Below are positions 31,543 through 44,200 of a DNA stretch of 64,000 bases, piece after piece. Both the position numbers and the translations under genes were made by a program. Source of the stretch: Lactarius indigo (lineage: Eukaryota > Basidiomycota > Agaricomycetes > Russulales > Russulaceae). The notes beneath the pieces were generated by a model that searched no databases, had not been told where the DNA came from, and worked only from the letters and a program-made list of their open reading frames with translations. The stretch is taken from NCBI GenBank assembly GCA_025766275.1, contig JAFKAC010000014.1, positions 124,001-188,000 on the forward strand. The letters run 5' to 3'. Each line of letters starts with the position of its first letter. Within the stretch, counting starts at the first letter, position 1.

Positions 31543-34500
31543 GAAGGGCGATTTCCGAGTTGTATCAGATGGCCAGGCATTTACTGCATACTGAGCGATG
31601 GGTAGCATAGGTGCCCAGTTGTCTTGTTGATAGTTAGTATACATCCGCAGATACTGCTCTAGTTTTTGGTTCATGCATTCCGACTGTCCGTCGGTACGTG
31701 GATGATAGGCAGAGCTAATATTTTGTTGAACTCCTAATGCTGTGCATAGAGCTTTTGCAAGTGTGGCAGTGAATTGTGGATCTCTGTCCGAGATCACCTT
31801 TGCTGGTAGGCCATAGTGGGGTAGGATGTATTTCACATATGTTTGTGCGACTTGTTCAGTACCGTACTGTTCCTTCCACGGGATGAATATGTTAGCCTTT
31901 GAACATCCTTGGTCAGTGATTGTAAGGATCGAATCAAACCCATGAGATTTTGGTAATTTGGTAATGAAATCGAGGGTGATTGTTTGAAAGGGTAATGTCA
32001 TCTGTTTGGGGAATATTGGGGATAAAGGTACTCAAGGGCGAGTGCCTAGGTTTTTATTTGCTTGACAGATTACGCAACCTTGGACGTATTCGATGACATC
32101 TCGTTTCATGTTGGGCCACCAGTAATGTTTTTGTATGGCCATTAGTGTATTGGATTGGCCAGGATGTCCCGCTGTGGTGAGGTCGTGAAAGGACCGAATT
32201 ACCCCCCTCCGAAGGGAGGGATCATCCACGATCACCAGTCAGGAGTGGAAAAAAAACAAACTGGATGGATCGTGGTCGAGGGGAGTGCGGAGAGTGGAAA
32301 AATAGGCAGAGGATGTCAGCTGAGCGGCGCGACACCAGTCGTCGAGCGTGGTGACCAAGGCTATGGTAGCAAACAGAGCCGGGGGGAGAACGGTGACAGC
32401 GGTGTTGTCGAGACCATCCGGGACAAGGGCGGGGTGGCACGAGAGGGTGTCAGCATGGAGGGACGGCCCGGGTACATGTTTGAGTTGGAGATGGTAGTCA
32501 GCAAGGGTGTTGACAAGTTGCATGACATGGCGATTAATATGTTGGGGGGTGCAATAATGAAGGAGATTTTGGTGATCGACTAGAACCATAACGGGGTGTG
32601 CAGCAGCCACGAGGAGATGGTGCCAATGCTTAAGACTGCAAACCAAGGCAAGGAGTTCGCGATTGTACACATCGTAATTACGTTCTGCTGGGGATAGGGA
32701 TTGCGAGAAATAACCAACTGCCTGCTGTTTATTGCGCAAGTCAGGTTGTGTAAGAATAGCACCAATGGCATAGAGCGATGTGTCTGTCTGTAGTTGATAC
32801 GGGACAGCAGGGTCGGGTTGTCGTAATGCCAGACGCGAGCAGGCGAGTGTGAGAAGGTTGTCTACCGCCTGTGTGCATTCTGGCGTCCAGAGGAATGGGG
32901 TGTCCTTCTTTAAGAGGTTGGTGAGTGGTCGTGTGATGTCAGCGTATTGCGGGACGAAGGGTCATTGGTATCCGAGGACGCCGAGGGTACTACACACTTG
33001 TTTTACTGAGTGTAACGTCCGTGGCCAGTCACAAAGACCTGAGACTTTGTCACTTCCCATGCGAATGGTTTGTTTAGCTATGGTCATACCTAAGTAGTCG
33101 ATTTCCGTGCGCTCAAAGGCGCATTTTGATAACTTGAGGAAGTAACTTTTGTCCATCAGAATCTGTAATACTTGTCCGACGATCATTCGATGTCGCTGGT
33201 AGTCGGAAGTAGTGGCAATCAAGATGTTGTCCATGTATATGAAGAGTTCAGATGGATATTTGAGCAGCATTGTACGAAAGATGCAATTCATGGCGCAGAC
33301 GAAAGTGGCGGGTGAGTTGGTCAATCCAAAGTACATTACCATGGGTTTGAATAACCCTTGCAGCGTTTTGAACGCTGCTTTCCATTGGTCGCCATCTTTG
33401 ATACAGATATTATTATACCCCCATCATATGTCGAACTTTGTGAACAAGGTTTTGTCCACAAGTTGGTCCAGGAGATTTGAAATCAATGGGATCGGGTATG
33501 TATCCTTCACAGTTATCTGATTGAGTGGCTTGTAATCTTGGACAGGTCATAGTTTGCTGTCTTTTTTCTTAAGAAAGAAAAATGACGAGGTGTATGGCGA
33601 TTTTGATTCACAAATATAGCCCTTCTGTAAGTGCTCTTGGAGAAATTTGTCGAGATGTTTCAATTCCTTGGCATTTAACGGATAGATTTTACATTTGAGT
33701 GATGAAGGGGCATCCAGTAATAATGTGATCACATGGTCGTCCTCTCATTCTGAGGGGAAGCGCATTGCGGCTTCTTCCGAGAATACGACTGTCCATGGTT
33801 CGTAATGTGGTGGTAATGTTTCTTCCATAGTCCCCGCTTTCTCTGCCATTTGTTGTGCGATGGTAGTGATACTTCCGGAGTTGTTGATTTGTATTCATCG
33901 CAGTTTGCCCATCAATTGGTTTGTTGGCCAATTGATTTGGGGATTGGTTTCTCGAAACCACGGATGGCCAAGTATTATTTGGGGTCGTCCTAGGTGCATT
34001 ACATATAACAGTGTTTCGTATCGTTGTTCACCCTAGTTAATTGTTGCTTGACAGGCCTCTCGAATACTTCCATCCTCGTTAAGTGTGCCGTCAACATTGT
34101 ACACAAGCCACAGTTTGATGGGAATTGTTTGAAAGGCGAATGTTTGTACGCTTTTTTGATTGATGAAGTTGTCGGACACGCCAGAGTCGATCAATGCTGA
34201 TATAGCGTGTGGGGTTCCTTCTATAGGTAGGTCAAGAGTAAGTGTGTCGTACGAGGTGCTGTGGATTGCATTGATCATGACGTCGTTCGTCTCATCATCT
34301 TCGTCTAGACTAGCTTACATCAACAGTTGCAAGATCATTTCTTTTCGCTGCGTCGTTGACAATCCCAATATGCCTGTCAGCAATCAGTTGGTGGTAAGTT
34401 CTTCCTTTGTTTCCATCGAGGGCAATGGTGTCGTTACTGTTTCGTTGATTCTGGCAGGTGGCCGCTTGTTTGGGCAGTCATGAGACAAGTGTCCCAATTT

Positions 34501-35523
34501 CTTGCATTGGAAACACAGTCCTTCTTTCCAACAACGTTCAATTTCTGCGAGTTCCTGTGGGGTACGCGTACGTGGGGTCTGTGTTTGAACTGCATCCACT
34601 TCCATGGGTACTACCTGATCGTTTCGATTTTGTTGTCTCGGTGCCCGTGGTTGTGGGACAGGCAAATTCATTGTCTTTCCGATTGACGCGATACAGTTCG
34701 TAATGGTGCGATAGTGTTGGACTTCTTCCCAGGTGGCTTCTTTCCAGTCGTCCATCATAACTGGCATTTTGTTCCATTTGAAACAAGATACTAACAACCC
34801 CTTTCTCAGTCCTCTGCGGAACAGGTCAACCATCCCTTTGGCTGTCAAGTCCCAGTCTGCCACTTCGGCTAACTGTTCAAAGGTCGTGATATAATCGTCG
34901 ATGTCATCTCCCTTCATGGTGAGTGCCATCAGCTTTGCATAGGCGTTTTGTTGACTAAGTGTGTCTGTCCATGTCTGTTGGAAGTCTGTTACGAAATCGT
35001 TCCATAGCGATTCGTTTGTTTCCGGTACAGGATGTGAGGGATCGTTGACTTTCGCTTCCAACTTTTGGTCCTGGCTCTGGTTCCATTTTTCAACCACCGG
35101 GCCTCATATTAGGGTAAGTGCCAAGGCTACCCTTTGGTATGGGCTAACCATACGTTTGTTCGTTCAGTTCACCTGTCGGTACTGGTTGAACTTGTGTAAA
35201 AACTGTTGACTACGCGCTCTATTTCCGTTGAAGAAGGCTGGTGCGGCCCCCTGAAGTGGTCCCATTGTAGGAGTTATTCCCAAGGTTCCCATTCCACTGC
35301 TACTTCCACTGGCCATTGGTGTACTAGACGAGGCTGTTGTCAGTATAAGACTTGGTATCAGTGCTGGCTAAGGTGAGCTTCTTTTTCCTTTTCGCTTGGT
35401 GATGAGATGCTTATGTTTGGTCCAGTTATATGCAGGTGTCAACTGTGCTTGCGCTCGTACTTTCAACCCCCAGAGATGTGGTCCGTCAACACGGGTGTTT
35501 GTATACGTGTACCACCTGGTTGC
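31543..35523 (-). pseudogene. Gypsy-3: degenerate gag-pol body
   Basis: Old Ty3/Gypsy element with many stops and frameshifts. From its 5' side on the minus strand: Gag (from 35523; open 35097-34384) with zinc knuckle CFQCKKLGHLSHDC; protease DSGVSDNF (about 34180); RT pieces (33732-33547 and 33342-32962) with the catalytic site changed to YMDN; RNase H (32739-32239, VDHQNLLHY); integrase zinc region (32235-32032, HYWWPNMKRDV, CVICQ); integrase core (32001-31543, SDRDPQF, YHPRTDGQSE). It stops abruptly after WPSDTTRKSPF at LTR-a. The 5' part of gag continues at 46362-46241 and 62193-62070. Confidence 0.85.
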
Positions 35524-35524
35524 G

Positions 35525-35847
35525 TTTTTTTTTTTTTTTTTTTTGAATCGATTTTATTCTGGGGCAGTACATAATACAAGGCCGGTCTTCAGTCACAGGT
35601 GTAACAGAAATTATGAGAGAGTATGTAAGCCGAGACTCACGTGTGGGCAGAAGAGTAAATAGCCGAGAAAAATAACTCTGCTAGACGTCACCTCCCAGAG
35701 GAGACGAGAACGGTACGTAAGGGGGATTCGAAACATGATGCAGACGCCGAAGCACAAGGAACCCTTAAAAGGGCATGGAGCATGAAAGGGTAGCACTTAC
35801 GGGGCTGTGCTGGGCACAGGGCGACAGTTGCGGTCCGAGAGCTCTCT
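35525..35847 (-). other. LINE-2 3' UTR
   Basis: Begins (on + strand) with 20 T then GAATCGATTTTATTCTGGGG, the reverse of the LINE-1 3' terminus. CACCTCCCAGAGGAGACG near 35688 matches the reverse complement of the LINE-1 3' UTR near 27030. Confidence 0.75.
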
Positions 35848-36323
35848 TCATCCAGGGTTTTTGGGGCGCCGGGGGGCATAAGCAGCGATTGAGCGTTGGA
35901 GGAAAAGGCAGAGGTGATACTCCAGCACATAGAATATGCGGAGGGGGTTGGTGTACTGGTCGAGGTAGAAATGAAAGGATGAGCGTCGTGCTTCGATGTA
36001 CAAAGGGCAGTGGAGTATTTGGTGGGTGAATGAATTAGCCACTTTGCACGCTGGGCAGAGAGAATCGCTCAGGGGTAGGTCGGGGCGGTGGGATAGGGTG
36101 TAGTCAGAGGTGAAGGAGTGGAGCGTGGCGAGTTGCATGGCAGTAGTGTGGGCACGGCGTTTGATGTCCACATAATCGCTACCGGGCTTTTTGGGGGGTA
36201 TGGCGGCCAACCATAGGGGGTGGTTACGTCTGTCTGGTGGGCAGGTGGTGTCGATAGAGTGACCGTATGCGCGGGGGGGGTGAGGTTTGGATAGTGTGGT
36301 GCGCCAGTCATCTGCCCAAGAGC

Positions 36324-37085
36324 GGAAGTGTCACGAACCCCCTGCTACTTTTCCTTTCTTGTCTTTATCTCATCTGATCCATCTCCATTCCCTTTCTTAG
36401 CAGTTACCTTTCTTGAACCTATGCTTCCCCCTTATCTGATTATTCTAGCACCTTCTGTGCTATTCTTATCCGCCTTCTTGTTGCCTTGCTGGCAATGACA
36501 CCATCTTGCACAATGTTAGCATCGTCTTTCCAGCACATTACCCTATCTATAGCAACCAGTAGCATTATGTGCTCAGGCGCAATCCTGTACTATATAGGGA
36601 TTCCTGTAGTACGCCTTAGCTCCTTAGCTTTGGCTTAATCAACTATCTGCGTTGTATCTCCATTGACTCCTTGAGTGCCTCAGTCCCTTCAGCACTCAAG
36701 CCCTTGACCCAGAACCTCAGACCCTTGACCCTTATCCCCTTTGGGTCATTCCCCTCTCAGCCTCTGTGCAGGCTTCCCCCTTGACTCCGCTCTTATCCAC
36801 TCCCTGTCTTACTGGTCAGCCCAGTGACACGTGACCTTTGGACTTAGGCCTCCGCACTCGTCCATTGCCGCAGACTCAGTCACCTTAGCACAAGGGGCTG
36901 TTACAGAAGGACCTTCCCACCTCAGCGCAGGGGAATCGCCACAGACTCAGCTACCTTAGTATAGGAGCTGTTACAGAGGACCTTAGGAGTCGTTGCACAT
37001 AGTGCCGATCCGACTTGGCTGTCAACTGCCACGTGACAGGAAGCCATTACAGAAGCCCACGCCCCCGCAGAGGCATGACAGGAAG
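36324..37085. mobile_element. Solo LTR (752 bp) in LINE-2 ORF2
   Basis: 36329-37080 begins TGTCACGAACCCC and ends GAGGCATGACA, with terminal TGTCA/TGACA inverted repeats. The pentamer GGAAG is duplicated at 36324-36328 and 37081-37085. Contains CTATATAGGG near 36590 as a likely TATA box. Contains two imperfect repeats of about 45 bp (CAGACTCAG..GCTGTTACAGA..GGACCTT) at about 36869-36913 and 36940-36984. Family differs from Gypsy-1/2/3. Strand is not certain. Confidence 0.85.
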
Positions 37086-39103
37086 GCAGCGCCTCGTAGG
37101 TGCTTGCGCACCCAGGTGATGGAGTGGATAGGTTGGGTGGCTGAGGGGGATGGGTGTTGGCATGCTTTGAGTGCTTCTTTGCGGGCACGGGAATCGGGAG
37201 CTCTCTTCTGGTCAACCGGCGACCACACAAGGGTTATCCTCGTGTCCCTGGGCTGAGCGAAGAAAGAAGTGAGTGCACGGTGCCATGTGAGCACCTCTTT
37301 TTGGTTTTCGTACGAACGGTAGTTAGTAATGTGAGTCAGAGTGGACTCGTTGTTGGAAAGTATGTAAATGGAACTTGGTGCTGCACGTGAGTACTCAGCT
37401 GCAATGAATTCCGCTGTCTTGGCGAGGCCAAACAGGGCAACGTCATTGTCTTCCACCTCCGTACCCATCGTCCAACTCTGTACTGTAGGTGGCGTGTGAC
37501 CTGTCGTGATGTCGATCGCAGCTCCTCCTACGTGTTTGTTATCAAACCGGTGACGGTTCGATATGGTGCTGGCCAATCGGATTATAACCCTACTCGAGTT
37601 GGTACAATTGGCGTAAAGCCCATTGACCGCCTGTTTCTGGGACTTGGGGTCCGATTTCCCTTCACAGTTCACATGCGCGCCCCAGTTGGGTACCTCCCAT
37701 GGTGCAACGGCTGTGACGTCAACCCACTCAGTCAACAGTGGGTTGACTTTGCTGGTGAGAGCCTCCAAGGCAGTGGGGCGCTGTTGGGCATGTCCAGACC
37801 TAGCCCGGATGGTACTGTTGCACACCACTCCTCCATTGCTGGAGTGTGGGCCGTTCTGGACCTCACCTCCCCATTCTTCCCCTAATCAGGTTAGAAGCTG
37901 GGAGGTCTGGGGGACATGGAACAGTCTGAGGGATGAGGTTGCAATCAGTTTCTCAAGGTATTGTTTGGCCAGCAAGACCCGAACCAGCTCGTGCAGTGGG
38001 CCACGAGGCGTGGTGCGGAACGAACCAGAAATGAGTTTTACCCCATCATTCATTACCATCTGGACTTTCTGTATAAGTCCAGCTTTGCGTTTCTGCATCA
38101 TCCACAGTTGGCACCCGTATGATAGGACGGGGAGGCAAATTGCGTTGAAGAGGAGGCGCCAGTTTGCAGAACTGATGCCTTTCCTGGTGTTGCCGAGGAG
38201 TTGGATTAACTTGATCAACGCCCGTGCTCGGTTACACATAATATTGACGTGATTCTCCCAATTCAGCTTGTAGTTGATGAAAAAGCCAAGGTACCGGATG
38301 TTGTCAGAGGGAGAGACCCCGTAGTACGTGTTGTGGGTAGGGTCGTTAAGGTAGAGCACTGTTGGGGGCGGTGATTTGTTCCTAGACCAGGGTTTTGTAA
38401 AGTAGATCAGTTCCATTTTATCTGGTTCACACTCCAAATTAGAGCATCTGAGCCAGTCTTCACAGACCCTATACCTCTCGCAGAGAGCGTTATTTACCTC
38501 ACCCCACGTTTGGCCATGCGTGAAGATGAGACCATCGTCAACATACATGCCTAGAGTGGTGTTGGTGTGTGTGGGCGCAAGTTTGAGTAGTGTTGACGTA
38601 TATATAGCCGATAGGATTGGTGAGATTGGGGAGCCTTGAGGGGTCCTGATTGGTTGAGGTCTCACGTCGTCAGTACAGCCATTGAATGACATCTTGACCT
38701 GTCGTCCACTGAGGAAGGATTGGACCCATTGGTAAATTTGTGGGGGGAAACCTAGGTTGCATAGGGTAGCTGTAAGTCGACCGCAGTGGACGTGGTCGAA
38801 GAAGCCCTTGATGTCGAAAAGGAGGGCTGCACATTTTTGGTTAGCACGAAAGGCGGATTGTACGTCGTGTACCAGTGTCAGTCCAGCATCTATTGTGGAC
38901 GAGAACGCTCTGGTGCCATATTGGGTTGTTGGCATCAGTGAATACTTATTGACACAGAAGGTGATACGCTTGGCGACAATCTTTTCAAGCAGCTTGCTGA
39001 GGCACTTGATGAGTGAGATGGGTCGGTACACTTTTGCCAGGAGATAGTTGGGTTTGTCCGGTTTTGGGATGACGACCACTGTTGCCGTCTTCCAGATTGT
39101 GGG

Positions 39104-39800
39104 GTGATTGTAACGTTACAGTAGGAACGTTCAGCTTGGCGTGAGCAAGTCTGGTCTTTCTATGTCAATGAGCGAGGGTTCAGCCAGTAATGGCAAGGTT
39201 TAAGTGTTTAACAAGGATCTCAGAGTATGACACAATACTCAAGATGTGAGTGGAGTTCAAGGGGGTTCAAGAGGTTCGACGGTTCAGCAGAGAGTTACCC
39301 CAAGGGAATGGGAAAACAATGTATACTGTGATGGTAAAGAAGTCGAGTCTAAGGATACAAGCTACCTAGGGCCACGACTTATATAGAAAAGGGTTTGTTT
39401 GTGTGGAACAAACAAATGGCGCAATCCGCAGCAAGCGTGAGAAGAAGGTACAGCAATCCGCAGCAGGCACGGGAAAAAGAAGAAAGTGTGCACAGCTATC
39501 CGCAGTAAGTGTGAGAAGAAACAAGGATATAAAAGGCAAGTGAGACATGTCTCAGTTTTAACAAAAGTGAGACACCTGCCATAAAAGGGTGCATTTAGCC
39601 CAAGTATAGTAGTAATAAAGACTTATAAGGACAATGAGTGTCTCATTGTCTCACTTTGCACTAGGAGAGAATCTTAAGGCTCCTAGTGCGCAGCAAGTCC
39701 AAGAAAGGGAAAGCCAAGAAAGGAAAGACTTTCCCGCGAACGCAAGTGTAAGTAAGAAACTAATAGTAAAGTCGAAACAAGTCCAGTCCGTAACAGTGAT
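39104..39800. mobile_element. Solo LTR (687 bp) in LINE-2 ORF2
   Basis: 39109-39795 starts TGTAACGTTACAG and ends CAGTCCGTAACA. The pentamer GTGAT is present at 39104-39108 and 39796-39800. Excising it with one repeat restores the RT-proximal reading QHHPTIWKTATVVVIPKP. CTTATATAGAAAAGG near 39379, read on +, or ATATAAG on the other strand, could be its TATA element. No coding capacity. Confidence 0.85.
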
Positions 39801-41294
39801 GCTGTGACATTAGTATGCACTGATATAATTGAATGACGTGATCCTCGATGGTATCCCATGCCATCTTAAGGATGGTCCAGGAGATGCCGGACTCGCCTGG
39901 CGCTGACGCGTTACTAGTTTCTCTTAGGAGGGTTTCCGCTTCCCTTGTAGTGACTGGGAAAAAGTCTCTAGTAGGGACAGGCGGAGGGTCATCTTTCTGC
40001 GTTGTTTTGACTTCCCCCAGATTGTCTACAAAGAACTTACGGGCTAGTATGGACCCGATTTCCTCCTGTGTGAAATGTAGTGAGCCATCTACATCGACTA
40101 GGGCGGGGATGCCTTCTTTTCGATGTCCATGGCGCCACTTGGCCACCTCCCACAACAGTGTCGTCCAGATGACTTTGTTGAAATGCACGTGCTTCTTCTT
40201 CTTAGTGGTTGCTTTGAATTCCTTGAGAGCACTGCGCCGTTCAGGGGAGTCGTGTGTTGTAGCGCGTAGAGCCATGAGTTTGTCCTTACACTCTTGATCC
40301 CACCAGGGGTTGCCCCGCGCTGAGTGTGGGCCTTTGACCCTCATGTGTTGGAGGCACGCGTGTGTGATCGCGTTCTGGATGGCGATAGCATCATTCTCAA
40401 CATCTAGGGGATCAAGAGAGTCAGATAATGGCGGCAAGCGTGACTTGACGTCATCAAGCCACACTTTAGTTTGGTCTTCGTTTTGGAAGGTGGGTGAGAA
40501 TATTTGGCGCGGCGACCTTTTATCTCCCCTGTGCGTGCCTTCGATTACCCAATTGAAAATAATGCCCGCGTGGTCCGAGCCTATTGACGTGTTCCAGTCG
40601 ATGATAGGTGGCGTGAAGGTGTTACCCATGATGGCCGCATCGTTACACCATACCAGGTCTATGGTGCTGGGCCGTTTGGTATCTAGGCCCCAGCATGTGA
40701 TAGCTTGAGGAGTGCTGGTAAGTTGAAGGGTTTGCGCCACTGCCCACTGCTCAAGTTTCCTTGAGTTGGCGGTGGTTGTGAGGCCTGGGGGCGACCACTG
40801 GGGGGAGTGGAGGTTGAAGTCGCCGACTAGAATGGTAGGGATGAGAGGATCAATGTCAAGCGTTAGTAAGGACTGTAGTGTGGTAGAGTCCGCTGTATTG
40901 TTATAGAAGTTAATAAGGCGGGTGGTATATTTGCCGATCCATATGTCTATCATCATAATTGAGGGGTGATGACAGAGGTCTAGTCTTGGGATGACAGTGG
41001 CGGGATGTTTTCGGTACTTAGAGGCAGTGCGGCTATATTTGCGTGAATAAATAAGGACTTTAGCGCATTTATTAGAAGAGAAATAAGGGTAGTGGATGTC
41101 CCATTTCTGGTGACTAGCACCGCCTAGGACGTCCACCCCCATTTTTGCTTTGTCGTTGCGTGCAGTCCCAATGGTGTCAAACCACGGTTCCTGAACGCAG
41201 ATAAAATCTTGGTCGTTGTTGTCTTCGAGAAGAGCATGCAAGGCCGCGTTGCGGCAGCGCATGTTTACAGATAAGAAGGCTGTGTGATGCATAT

Positions 41295-44200
41295 TTAGAT
41301 GACACTGAAAGGGTTAGCGCTGATGTCGTTAAAGGATCTGAGGACATTTTGGAGTTCCTTCCATTGCTCCTGCTGTGACGGCAGGGACATAAAGAACTTC
41401 AGGTTGATGATGTTCGCGGTTTGCTCAATTAGGGCGGGTGAGAAGACATCCCCATTGCCGAAGATGGCGATGAGGACTTCGATGATCTTGACTTTGATAT
41501 CCCATTCTTTCTTCAGTTCTTCCGGGGTGGGCGGGGGAATGAACACGTCCCCGGGGCGTGCGAAGTGTTGTTTGCGTGGGATTGAGTGAAGGATATAGAG
41601 GCGTGGGGTAATTGGTGTGGCATTGTGTTCATCACTATATTGGTCAGCAATACTCTCCATCTCCACAGATGGGTCCTTTTTGGGGTGGTGTTGGGCTATG
41701 TGTGCCACGATGTCTTTGGTTCTCAAGGGGAATCCGTACTGAACCGCTAATCGTGCCTCAGCACCATCAATACCTACGAACTTACTGTCTCCTTTCCCAC
41801 CCCACTGGATGTCAAGGTGGTTCAGGGCGGCTAGCTCCTGTTCGGGTTCCATTGGTGGTATAAGTTTGCGGAAGGCTGCCTGGGTTTCTTTGACCATGGC
41901 AAGGTGGTGTTTGAAGAAAATGGGCACCAGTTTCCAGTTGGGTAGAGTGCCGGCCGGGACTAGAGTCTCACCGTATGAGCCGCCAGCTGTGTGGGTAGCT
42001 GCTGGGGGGGATGATTTTGTGATGGGGCGAGCAGGGACTTTGGACATCAGTTTCCCTGTCTTTGGCTGGACCATTGAGCTGTCATACCCCGGAGCGCCCG
42101 GGATGGAACGATTATTGTTGGCACGTTTGGCTCGTTGTTTAGAGGACCGTGACCAATGTGTGACCGTCACGAACCCAGAGTCGTCATCGTCTACACATGC
42201 CTGGGGCACTGCCCCTGCAGATGCCTCCGGTGCTGGCGCATTGGTGGCCGGGGGGGCAGGCGCCTTCTCCTTTCCCTTGGCAGAGGGTTGGGAGGGGGCG
42301 GCAGGTGGAGCGGATGAGACTGTTGTGAGGGCGGGCGGGGCAAATGACTTTTTCATCGGGCAGTTAGGGGAGCGGGCATTGTGCGCCCCTTTGCAGTTTA
42401 TACAGTTGAAGCGGCAGCAACATGTGCCCGCTACCTGGTGCTGGTTGGGGGTGGGGCAGTGGAAGGCATGGGTGGAGGGATGGTGAGAGCCAGCGCATAT
42501 GTGGCAGATGATGGAATTGCGCGGGACTTGACAAGCTGCAGAGTCTGTTGTGTGACCGATGCAGTGACAACGTCCGCACATCTGAATGGTGGGGTTGTCA
42601 CCGGTGATGATGAAGTTGATGGGTTCATTGAACATAAAGATCCTGTCACGTTTGGCTTGGAGTGCAATTGCTCCATCTTCGTTGACGTAGGCAACCTTGA
42701 CTGTCCCATGGGGGTTGCGGCTGATGTTCTGAGGATTGCCTTGCCAGAATGGGGCAATGCAAAGGATGGCATCTTTGAAGGGTACATTACGTCTCAGTTT
42801 GTTGGTCAGGTCATCGCTGTTGAAGACTACGCCATCGGGGCTGGTGGTGGGGGTCTTGCGTATTTGGGCGTAGGTCCACCCATCATTCGGGATGAGGTTT
42901 CCGGTCTTTAGGGGGGCAACAAGGGCATTGCGGAATGCGTATATGGATCGGAAGGGAACCGTACCCGCGATACGGTATACGAAGTTGTGTGATGTGGCAT
43001 TGGTAGACCAGCGTCCGTCTAGAAGGACGATTGGTGAGGAGGTAAGTCGCTCAATCTCCAAGCGGGCCAGGCCCACGATGGTGGAGGGGGGGGTGGAATA
43101 GAGAGCTGCTTCGAGTTCAGCGTTCTCAACTCCCTGGCCCCGTATGACAGTTACTTCCGTGATGTTCGCTTTGTTGCGCCAGGCCATGGCATTGCCACTG
43201 CTCTTTCCGTTGTTGTTGCGGCCAGTAGAGGCCATGGTGTTCTTTGCCAGGGCAGCGTTGGTGGACTGTTGTTTGATGCTTTTCTGGGTGACTATTGACG
43301 ACCATGACGGGGGGAGGTTGGCCGACGGGGTAGGTCGGGTAGCTTGGTTGACTGGTGGTGGGTTGCACTTTGCGGGAATGCTCGCGGTGGGCTGGGCTCC
43401 GCAGGGTCATCAACTCAGGCATTACTGCTCGGAGTCTCGTCCATTGCGGCGGCCGACTTACTTCCAGTATTGGCAAGAAGAGGGGCTGCCACCGCCTCTT
43501 TCTGTTTAGCCGGTTTCGGTCCTGCTAGGGGTTTGTTGGTGAGGATGTTCTCAATGCGCTGATCTTGCGCTGAGACTTTCTCCTCAAGCCATGAGATGGT
43601 GCCTTGGATGAGGCGTAGCATTTGGATGAGCTCACTGTCTCCGCTGTGGGTAGCGGGCACGACAGGCACTGCAAGTCCAGTGTTTTCCTCAGGCAAGAGT
43701 ACCGGGAGAGGAGCCGACTGCACTGCAGCCGGTGGAGGTTTGTGATCAACCTCCGGGAAGTGTGGTTGGGTTGGTGCTTGCGGGGCCCCAGTTTCACGTG
43801 TGACTGCGTGCATTGAGGCGCCTACACCGCCATTAGCGTCCAGTCTGTCCGCTAGGGCGTCTATTGGGTGGTCTTCTGCCATGGGGGATGGCGACATGGG
43901 TGAGCTATTAGGAAGGGGGGACGGTGGGGTTGGGACCAGGAAAGGAATGGGTGAGGGTGCCTCTATGGTGACGTCTGTGGCGGGTTCCCGTAGATTGGTA
44001 TCGCCGGTATGGACGCGCTTGACGCGCACTGGTGTTGGGGTCATGTTTGTGTCAATCTGCAGAGGGAGGTTTGGTGGAGTGGTTGGGTACCGTGCAGGTG
44101 ACGGTGCCTGAGAGGGGGCACGAGAGGTGGCGCGCAAGGTTGGCAGCCAGTCCAGTTTGGCCTCCACGGGGTCGGAGTTGGGTCTGAAGGCGTCAGCAGA

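Larger units (their letters stand above)
35848..41292 (-). pseudogene. LINE-2 ORF2, endonuclease-RT, broken
   Basis: Segments: 41292-39801 (endonuclease; LSVNMRCRNAALHAL, FICVQEPWFDTIGT, ILVGDFNLHSPQW, SDHAGIIFNW), 39103-37886 (RT; DIKGFFDHVH, GTPQGSPISPIL in altered form RTPQGSPISP, MYVDDGLIF), 37828-37086 (RNase H-like part) and 36323-35848 (AAIPPKKPGSDY, zinc-binding LCPACK..H..HCP). Solo LTRs at 39109-39795 and 36329-37080 split it; removing each with one TSD copy restores QHHPTIWK and AAFRSWADDW. An indel near 37830-37890 shifts the frame even after that, so it is inactive. Confidence 0.88.

Noticed and set aside
43115..43816. Several open plus-strand frames inside LINE-2 ORF1
   Set aside because: Opposite-strand shadows of a long GC-rich coding region; none matches the corresponding strand of LINE-1.
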